From the NCBI GenBank assembly GCA_021836225.1, contig JAKBJA010000030.1, forward strand, positions 1 through 21,056: DNA of 21,056 nt, given 5' to 3'. The DNA comes from Pseudomonadota bacterium. Its GTDB lineage: Bacteria > Pseudomonadota > Gammaproteobacteria > Burkholderiales > Thiobacillaceae. Below the pieces are notes generated by a model, which saw nothing but the letters and a program-made list of their open reading frames with translations, did no database searches and was not told where the DNA came from. The position numbers and the translations under genes were made by a program. This document shows positions 16,256 to 21,056 of the stretch, piece by piece. Positions within the stretch are counted from its first letter, which is position 1. Every line of letters begins with the position of its first letter.

Positions 16256-16282
16256 GGGTTAGTTCAAGCTGACCCCTTTAGT
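16256..16282. repeat. REP-like palindrome, diverged copy
   Basis: GGGTTAG-TTCAAG-CTGACCC followed by CTTTAGT is the same palindrome family as 14896-14923, with one stem mismatch. It interrupts the gene start at 16303. Confidence 0.7.
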
Positions 16283-16303
16283 CCTGTGCTGACTGATTGC
16301 CAT
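16283..16303 (-). pseudogene. Truncated gene start behind membrane protein B
   Basis: Three bases after the stop of the membrane protein (TAA ATC ATG) an ATG at 16303 is preceded by a strong GGGAGGAA ribosome site. It encodes MAISQHRT before the frame passes into a REP palindrome and stops as KGVSLN. A well-placed ribosome site with only eight native codons points to a gene beheaded by the repeat. Its product is unknown. Confidence 0.4.
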
Positions 16304-16306
16304 GAT

Positions 16307-16897
16307 TTATTCCTCCCTCATTGAGTATTTGTACGATTCCCACATGAACAGAAAAAGAACCCCTAAGACATACAGAATTGCCATGCCCAATTTCCCTCGA
16401 ACCCCATGAGTTTTGTCGTATGTAACGCCATCAATGCTAGCTTTATACGAATACTCAATACGCCGCCCATAACTAAGGGTGTAAGCAAATGGCTGACTCG
16501 ACCCCCGCATCTGTATTTGAAAGATGAAGGGATAAATCCCGTCCTCCAGCGGAGCAGTCATGGGATACCACCACAGCGCGACCTCTGGTTTGGTGTCCAG
16601 CTTGTATTTCTGGACAACGTCGCTCATGAAACAAAATTTCGTTCTATCCCCCGGCCCCTGGCAAGTAAACAATTCCCTCGTCCCATCCGGATGCTCCACA
16701 CCCGTCAACCAGTCGCGTCCTTTCTTGACAAGAATGAGCTTGCCCTCCACCCGGCGCAGTTCACTGAATGCCGGGATTTTCAGATGCTTGAGCTGATACG
16801 CCTGCGCGAGATAGACCCCGGCCTGCACCAGGAACACCACCGAAAATAGCTTGGCTGCCCAGTGCATCGCCTTTATACGAACCCAGAGCCAATTCAT
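16307..16897 (-). CDS. Small membrane protein B, coupled to an RTX-type remnant
   Basis: Function unknown. It has 196 residues from the ATG at 16897, chosen because AAGGG lies at ribosome-site distance; an ATG at 16915 has none and falls inside the upstream remnant. One predicted helix is at about 13-33 and another at about 172-190 (MAILYVLGVLFLFMW). The ~135-residue domain between them is probably periplasmic. Visible stretches include LILVKKGRDWLTGVEHPDG and PEVALWWYPMTAPLEDGIYP. Its start overlaps the stop of an RTX-type remnant (TAATG), just as the other small membrane protein overlaps its remnant, yet I see no sequence similarity between the two. It may be an orphan immunity or accessory partner of a lost effector. 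Confidence 0.7.
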   Translation of the reverse strand: MNWLWVRIKAMHWAAKLFSVVFLVQAGVYLAQAYQLKHLKIPAFSELRRVEGKLILVKKGRDWLTGVEHPDGTRELFTCQGPGDRTKFCFMSDVVQKYKLDTKPEVALWWYPMTAPLEDGIYPFIFQIQMRGSSQPFAYTLSYGRRIEYSYKASIDGVTYDKTHGVRGKLGMAILYVLGVLFLFMWESYKYSMREE

Positions 16898-17068
16898 TAG
16901 GTTGCCCTTTCCCATGCAACATCGTTCGCCGCTTCACCCAGCCCCCGCACCTGGCCGCTGCCCTGCATGTCGGGCAGGGTCTGCGCCTGTTCGGTGAGCG
17001 GGATGCTGTCGGTGAAGTGGCTGATGAAGGTGTTCTCTGCGAGGTCGCACCCGCAAGGGGTAGGCCGG
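16897..17068 (-). pseudogene. Tail remnant of a large RTX-type protein
   Basis: The frame reads CDLAENTFISHFTDSIPLTE, then QAQTLPDMQGSGQVRGLGEA and ANDVAWERAT and a stop overlapping the next ATG (TAATG). From memory, PDMQGSGxVRxLREA is a conserved stretch in the C-terminal part of very large hemolysin-type calcium-binding proteins, so this looks like part of a second RTX gene. The usual continuation (LREAASLSP...) is altered to LGEAANDVAW, so the 3' end may itself be a deletion joint. The 5' side stops at an AACTAAGGGGTCAG half-palindrome at the edge of element B. No start codon or body remains. Confidence 0.6.
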
Positions 17069-17075
17069 AACCCAA

Positions 17076-17328
17076 CTAAGGGGTCAGCTTCGATTTGTTT
17101 CTCATCTCATTTCTCATGCGCAGTCTTCTCCGCATCACGCACAAAGCGTGCAGAGCCGATTGACACGATGAGCCTCCCGCGTGTTTTCCGCGCGGTCATT
17201 TCCAAGTGTGCGGTGCATCACTTCCCCCTGTATTTTTTCCGGTCCCCAAGTATTGCGCCCGAGGGTTTTTCCGGACTGTGACTCAGTAGCGCGCGAGCCG
17301 TCTATACAACTTTAGTCGTAGTACGTTG
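17076..17328 (-). repeat. Dispersed ~255 bp element, copy B
   Basis: This is the partner of 14440-14702 in the same orientation. The inverted repeat TACGAC-TAAA-GTTGTA (17305-17320) is identical to copy A. The AGGGGGAAG-ATG start is kept and opens MHRTLGNDRAENTRE, but this frame stops soon after (...LCTLCA). The internal hairpin has one mismatch. It ends in a REP-family half-site next to an RTX-type remnant. Confidence 0.75.
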
Positions 17329-17392
17329 CGACCAAGACCAATAAACGGCAAACGGCACGGCCACCTGCTGCAATGCAACATGCCCAGCTGAT

Positions 17393-17448
17393 CTAGGTTT
17401 CATAATGCTTGACCATCCTGCTCACGGTCGAATAGTGCACGCCAAGAA
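17393..17448 (-). pseudogene. C-terminal helix-turn-helix fragment of a transposase
   Basis: About 18 codons read VLGVHYSTVSRMVKHYET and stop at 17393. GVHYSTVSR is a helix-turn-helix motif common at the C-terminus of Y1-type and related transposases. The frame begins at the edge of the palindrome at 17449. It is too short for a firm family call. The region 17329-17392 contains nothing else recognisable. Confidence 0.45.
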
Positions 17449-17485
17449 CCAAAGGGGTCAGTTCAAGCTGACCCCTTTGGGTTCC
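17446..17485. repeat. REP-like palindrome, best-preserved copy
   Basis: A 13 bp perfect stem, CCAAAGGGGTCAG and CTGACCCCTTTGG, around TTCAAG at 17449-17480 extends outward through GAACC/GGGTTC with one bulge. It is the longest member of the family here. Confidence 0.85.
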
Positions 17486-17521
17486 ACTGCCCTGCTCAAC
17501 GTTGAGGCACAGCACAAACAG

Positions 17522-17550
17522 GAACAGCCCCCTGGATCAGGGGGCTGTTC
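17522..17550 (-). terminator. Strong hairpin downstream of the toxin-antitoxin operon
   Basis: A 13 bp perfect stem, GAACAGCCCCCTG and CAGGGGGCTGTTC, has a 3-base loop. It lies about 75 bases after the antitoxin stop. On the minus strand it is followed by CTGTTTGTG, a weak T-run, so it is probably the operon terminator. I see no gene in the 73 bases between it and the antitoxin. Confidence 0.65.
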
Positions 17551-17623
17551 GGAATCAGAACTCGAAATCGGATCGAAAGCGGTTTTGCGGTTTAAGCTGC
17601 GCCTTCGCTACAAAGCCTGCGGG

Positions 17624-17890
17624 TCACTGATGCTCGACCCGCTCCTGCAGCCAGATCTTGATCAGCGACTGGTATGGCACGTCGCGCGCGTTGGCTGCGG
17701 CCTTGATGGCGTCGAGCAGATGCTGGGGAAGCCTCAGCGAAATGGTGTTGGTCGTGGGTTTCAGATTGGGCAGGACGACACGCTGGGCTTTCGACCAGTC
17801 GACATAATCGGCGCTGTCATGGGTTTCCCAGAATGCGCGTTCTTCGGCCTCCGAAACAAAGGCCGGGACAGGTTTAAGGCGCTTCTTCAT
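17624..17890 (-). CDS. CopG-type antitoxin paired with BrnT
   Basis: An 88-residue antitoxin, expected to bind and neutralise the BrnT ribonuclease encoded just upstream and to repress the shared promoter. The N-terminal toxin-binding part reads FVSEAEERAFWETHDSADYV and DWSKAQRVVLPNLKP. The C-terminal ribbon-helix-helix begins at TNTISLRLPQHLLDAIKAAA (about 47-66) and continues ARDVPYQSLIKIWLQERV. This pattern matches the CopG-antitoxin family often found with BrnT, rather than classical BrnA. It starts 17 bases inside the toxin gene, so translation is coupled. The order is toxin first, antitoxin second, typical for BrnT systems. The gene looks complete. Confidence 0.9.
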   Translation of the reverse strand: MKKRLKPVPAFVSEAEERAFWETHDSADYVDWSKAQRVVLPNLKPTTNTISLRLPQHLLDAIKAAANARDVPYQSLIKIWLQERVEHQ

Positions 17891-18167
17891 AGATGGTTCG
17901 CTCCTTCCGGTGCATGTCGCGCGCGGAAATCACCCGGATTCTTGTCCCGCGCACGGTAAACGTGATGTGCAGCTTTCGCGCTGTATGGGTCATCCCCAGC
18001 GCATGGAAGCGCGGCTCTGCCTGACTGTGTTTCGCGTCTTCCAGCATCAACAGCGGCTGATTGAAAAACACCTGCTCCGCTTCCGATGCGGTCACGCCAT
18101 GTTTTTCGTTTTTGCGGGCGTTGCCTTGGTCCCACTCGAAACCTTCAATCAGCGTCAGGTCAATCAT
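17874..18167 (-). CDS. brnT: BrnT-family toxin
   Basis: BrnT toxins are RelE-fold ribonucleases that inhibit translation when unopposed. It has 97 residues, the usual size. The family opening FEWDQGNARKNEKHGVTASEAEQVFF (about 10-35) is followed by the LLMLEDAKHSQAEPRFHALG segment and the conserved strand pair TARKLHITFTVRGTRIRVISARDMHRKER (about 62-90). The final arginines, glutamate and RERxxY-like ERTIYEE match the family active-site end. The ATG at 18167 is preceded by a short leader without a strong ribosome site. A perfect inverted repeat lies directly upstream and is the likely site of autorepression. The pair sits at the right edge of the accessory region. Confidence 0.93.
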   Translation of the reverse strand: MIDLTLIEGFEWDQGNARKNEKHGVTASEAEQVFFNQPLLMLEDAKHSQAEPRFHALGMTHTARKLHITFTVRGTRIRVISARDMHRKERTIYEEAP

Positions 18168-18170
18168 GGC

Positions 18171-18191
18171 TGTATATTATGAACATATACA
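18171..18191. promoter_or_regulatory. Probable operator of the brnT operon
   Basis: A perfect inverted repeat TGTATAT-N7-ATATACA starts four bases upstream of the brnT start codon. Its AT-rich sequence stands out from the surrounding GC-rich DNA. Ribbon-helix-helix antitoxins bind such repeats to autoregulate, so this is the likely operator, perhaps overlapping the -10 region. Confidence 0.65.
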
Positions 18192-18383
18192 ACACAGATC
18201 AAGCCCCGGAACTGCCAAGCAGGCCCGCGCCGAGGAGCGTCTATCGCGCGACCGATCTGTCTGTCGACGGTCCCAACAATCTGCCGATACCTGCAAGCCC
18301 CCAATTAGCGTTCCCCGCTCCCGATGCCCAACCGGTTTACCTGGGAATCCCGTTGCGGCACTCGCCCCCACCCCATAGCACGT

Positions 18384-18389
18384 TACAAT
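18384..18389 (+). promoter_or_regulatory. Possible -10 element before mgtE
   Basis: TACAAT lies 27 bases before the mgtE ATG. No good -35 hexamer is at 16-18 bases; a TTGCGG lies about 25 bases upstream, too far. The rest of 18192-18383 shows nothing I can identify. Confidence 0.35.
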
Positions 18390-18416
18390 CGCGGGGCTTT
18401 TTGCCCAATCGCCCCC

Positions 18417-19859
18417 ATGACCGACGCCCTCGAAAACCAGTCGCAGGACAATCTCGAAGCCAGCCTGGCGCAGGTGCAGACCCTGCTCGCCAAGATGCGG
18501 CTGGTGGAGGAGCTCGTCCACAAGCAGGGCGGGCCGCGGCAGGATCTGGTCGAGAACCTGGTGCACAAGCAGAACCTGACCGAGTTGCAGCGGCATCTGG
18601 AAGCGCTGCACCCGGCGGACGTGGCCTACATTCTGGAGGCGCTGCCGCTGGACGAGCGCCGGCTGGTGTGGAGCCTGGTAAGCGCGGAACACGACGGCGA
18701 GATTCTGCTGGAGGTGTCGGACTCGGTTCGCGAATCGCTGATCCGGACCATGGACAAGGCGGAACTGCTGGCCGCCGCCGAATCGCTGGACACCGACGAG
18801 ATCGCCGATATTGCGGCCGACCTGCCGCACGACGTGATCCAGGAACTGCTGACCAGCCTGGATGCGCAGAAGCGCGCCCACCTGCAGTCGGCACTGGCCT
18901 ATCCCGAGGACACCGTCGGCGCGCTGATGGATTTCGAGATGGTGACGATCCGCGCCGACGTCACGCTGGAAGTCGCGCTGCGTTATCTGCGCCGGCTGGG
19001 CGAACTGCCGGACCAGCTCGACAAGCTGTTCGTGGTCGACCGCGACGACGCGATCATCGGCGTGCTGCCGTTGAAACGGCTGCTGACCTCCGACCCCGAG
19101 GCTTCGGTGGCGGCGGTGATGGTCGAGGATTTCGTCAAATTCCATCCCGATGACGAGGCACACGAGGCGGCACAGGCGTTCGAACGCTACGACCTGGTGA
19201 TGGCGCCGGTGGTGGATGTACAGGGGCGGCTGATCGGGCGTCTCACGGTCGACGCGGTGCTGGACTACATCCGCGAATCGGCCGACGCCGACATGCTGTC
19301 GATGGCCGGCCTGAAGGAAGAGGAGGACCTGTTCTCCACCGTCTGGCGCTCGGCGAAGAACCGCTGGATGTGGCTGTCGATCAACCTCGCCACCGCCTTC
19401 ATCGCGTCGCGCGTGATCGGCGCCTTCGAAGGCAGCATCGAAAAGCTCGCCGCACTGGCAGCGCTGATGCCGATCATCGCCGGCATCGGTGGCAACTCTG
19501 GCAACCAGACCATCGCGCTGATCGTGCGCGGCCTGGCGCTGGGCCAGATCACCCAGGCCAACGCGCGCCGCCTGATCGTGAAGGAACTCGGCGTCGCCCT
19601 GTTCAATGGCCTGCTGTGGGGTTCGGTCGTCGGCGTCTTCGCCTGGCTGCTGTACGACAACGTCGCGCTGGGCGGGGTGATGGCGCTGGCCATGCTGCTC
19701 AACCTGATCGTCGCGGCACTGGCGGGGATTTTCATTCCGATGACGCTGGAACGCATGAAGCGCGACCCGGCCGTCGGCTCGTCGGTGCTGCTGACCTTCA
19801 CCACCGACAGCATGGGCTTCTTCATTTTCCTCGGGCTCGCCACCCTGCTGCTGCTGTGA
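18417..19859 (+). CDS. mgtE: Magnesium transporter MgtE
   Basis: MgtE is a Mg2+-gated channel/transporter in the inner membrane, active as a dimer. From the ATG at 18417 it has 480 residues, slightly above the usual ~450; upstream in-frame codons lack coding character. The helical N domain covers about 45-165. A CBS pair follows at about 168-290 (TVGALMDFEMVTIRADVTLE, then VMVEDFVKFHPDDEAHEAAQ, MAPVVDVQGRLIGRLT), which senses cytosolic Mg2+. The membrane domain starts near 315 and holds the pore signature MPIIAGIGGNSGNQT at 351-365. It ends ...MGFFIFLGLATLLLL. It overlaps the msbA start by four bases (GTGA), so the two genes are probably co-transcribed although their roles are unrelated. Confidence 0.96.
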   Translation: MTDALENQSQDNLEASLAQVQTLLAKMRLVEELVHKQGGPRQDLVENLVHKQNLTELQRHLEALHPADVAYILEALPLDERRLVWSLVSAEHDGEILLEVSDSVRESLIRTMDKAELLAAAESLDTDEIADIAADLPHDVIQELLTSLDAQKRAHLQSALAYPEDTVGALMDFEMVTIRADVTLEVALRYLRRLGELPDQLDKLFVVDRDDAIIGVLPLKRLLTSDPEASVAAVMVEDFVKFHPDDEAHEAAQAFERYDLVMAPVVDVQGRLIGRLTVDAVLDYIRESADADMLSMAGLKEEEDLFSTVWRSAKNRWMWLSINLATAFIASRVIGAFEGSIEKLAALAALMPIIAGIGGNSGNQTIALIVRGLALGQITQANARRLIVKELGVALFNGLLWGSVVGVFAWLLYDNVALGGVMALAMLLNLIVAALAGIFIPMTLERMKRDPAVGSSVLLTFTTDSMGFFIFLGLATLLLL

Positions 19860-21056
19860 AGCCGGCGCCGGATAGCAAGGCTCTCTATCTGCGTCTGCTG
19901 GGCTATGTGAAGCCCTACTGGCGCATGTTCGCGCTGTCCCTCATCGCGCTGATTCTCACCGCCGCCACCGAACCGCTGCTGCCCGCGCTGTTCAAGCCGC
20001 TCCTGGACGAGGGCTTCGTCGCCAAGGACCCGGATTTCATCCGCTGGGTGCCGATCCTGCTGCTGGCGCTGTTCCTGGTGCGCGGCATCACCAGCTTCGT
20101 CAGTACCTACTGCATGGCGTGGGTAGGCAGCCGGCTGGTGATGGATTTGCGCGCGGCGATGTTCGACAGGCTGATGACGCTGCCGACGCGCTATTTCGAC
20201 CAGAATCCGAGCGGTCAGCTGATCGCGCAGCTGGCGTTCAACGTCACCCAGGTCACGCAGTCGGCCACCAGTTCGCTCACCACGCTGGTGCGCGACACCG
20301 TGACGGTATTGGGTCTGCTGGGCTATCTGCTGTGGCTGAACTGGCAGCTGACCCTGATCGTGTTCGGCATGGTGCCGCTCACGCTGTGGGTGGTACGCGT
20401 CGCCAGCACCCGTCTGCGCGGCCTGTCGCGCAAGGCGCAGCAGAACATCGGCGACCTCACCCAGGTGGTCGACGAGGCGGTGGGCGGGCATCGCGTGGTC
20501 AAGCTGTACGGTGGGGAAGACTACGAGCAGACACGCTTCCGCCACGCGGCCAATCTGGCGCGCCTGTTCGAGATGAAGCGCGTGGCCGCCAACGCGGTGT
20601 ACGAGCCGGTGATCCAGTTCATCGCCGCGATTGCATTGGCGATCATCGTCTACATCGCCGCCGGGCAGGCGTCCAGCAACACCACGACGGTGGGCGGCTT
20701 CGTCGCCTTCTTCATGGCCATGCTGTTGCTGTTCGCACCGCTGAAGCGGCTCACTTCGGTCAACGACCAGCTGCAGCGCGGACTCGCCGCAGCCGAGACC
20801 ATTTTCGCCATGCTCGACCAGGACGCCGAGTGCGACAGCGGCTCCCGCACGCTCGACCGCATCGAGGGCCGCCTCGCGTTTCGCGACGTGGCGCTCACCT
20901 ATCCGGGCAAGACCGCTCCCGCGCTGGAAAACATCACGCTCGACATCGCGCCCGGCGAGACCGTGGCACTGGTCGGCGCCTCGGGTTCGGGCAAGACCAC
21001 GCTGGCCAATCTGGTGCCACGTTTTTACGATCCCGATGCCGGTGTGATCACACTCG
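19856..21056 (+). CDS. msbA: Lipid A export ABC transporter/permease, 3'-truncated by window edge
   Basis: MsbA flips lipid A-core across the inner membrane, driven by ATP. The first 400 codons are visible. The start is a GTG at 19856 overlapping the mgtE stop; the sequence VKPAPDSKALYLRLLGYVKP is open from there and fits the family N-terminus. The membrane domain (six helices) covers about residues 20-310, with the characteristic LPTRYFDQNPSGQLIAQL and AVGGHRVVKLYGGEDYE. The nucleotide-binding domain begins near residue 340 (LAFRDVALTYPGK), and Walker A GASGSGKTT spans 374-382 with K380. The signature and Walker B lie beyond the window. Other half-size lipid exporters look similar, but these motifs favour MsbA. 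Confidence 0.92.
   Translation, partial: MKPAPDSKALYLRLLGYVKPYWRMFALSLIALILTAATEPLLPALFKPLLDEGFVAKDPDFIRWVPILLLALFLVRGITSFVSTYCMAWVGSRLVMDLRAAMFDRLMTLPTRYFDQNPSGQLIAQLAFNVTQVTQSATSSLTTLVRDTVTVLGLLGYLLWLNWQLTLIVFGMVPLTLWVVRVASTRLRGLSRKAQQNIGDLTQVVDEAVGGHRVVKLYGGEDYEQTRFRHAANLARLFEMKRVAANAVYEPVIQFIAAIALAIIVYIAAGQASSNTTTVGGFVAFFMAMLLLFAPLKRLTSVNDQLQRGLAAAETIFAMLDQDAECDSGSRTLDRIEGRLAFRDVALTYPGKTAPALENITLDIAPGETVALVGASGSGKTTLANLVPRFYDPDAGVITL

Noticed and set aside
18086..18416. Plus-strand open frame starting in the brnT operator region and running towards mgtE
   Set aside because: It is proline/arginine-rich without domain features, overlaps the operator and the mgtE start in another frame, and has no ribosome site.
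18324..18416. Longer mgtE start giving 511 residues
   Set aside because: The extra 31 residues include the promoter-like region and lack coding character; the ATG at 18417 gives a family-like N-terminus.

Overview
The window looks like a betaproteobacterial chromosome (inference). It is GC-rich and has an aroE-mtgA pair with a stop/start overlap, an mgtE-msbA pair, and REP palindromes with a REP-associated transposase. No rRNA or marker protein fixes the genus. Conserved housekeeping genes lie at both edges: a rhodanese-domain protein, aroE and mtgA on the left (2-1911, + strand), and mgtE with the start of msbA on the right (18417-21056, + strand). Between them is about 16 kb of accessory DNA, and every gene I accept there is on the minus strand.

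The main accessory block, read from 14333 down to 1930, is a type I secretion operon. Its order is a small two-helix membrane protein (13734-14333), a 2721-residue RTX protein with an N-terminal lipase-like domain (5566-13731), an RTX-type ABC exporter with a degenerate C39-like domain (3355-5487), and a HlyD-type membrane fusion protein (1930-3345). A hairpin separates the effector from its exporter. No TolC-type outer membrane channel and no HlyC-type acyltransferase are present, so the channel must be encoded elsewhere.

Upstream (14333-17550) is a graveyard of related genes cut up by repeats. Two copies of a ~255 bp element each abut the tail of a different large-protein remnant. Each tail stops in a TAATG overlap with a different small membrane protein. 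Between the two units lie the start of a truncated gene, a small gene apparently split by a RAYT transposase flanked by a 26 bp perfect inverted repeat, and the N-terminus of a second lipase-like protein with an in-frame stop. Palindromes of the AAAGGGGTCAG family mark most of the breakpoints. I read this as the wreck of one or more earlier effector/membrane-protein units beside the surviving one.

A BrnT toxin with a CopG-type antitoxin (17624-18167), with a hairpin behind it and an inverted-repeat operator in front, closes the accessory region before mgtE.

The most interesting idea is that the small membrane proteins coupled to RTX-type genes are immunity or accessory partners in a polymorphic T1SS effector system. 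The gene layout suggests this, but nothing in the sequence proves it.
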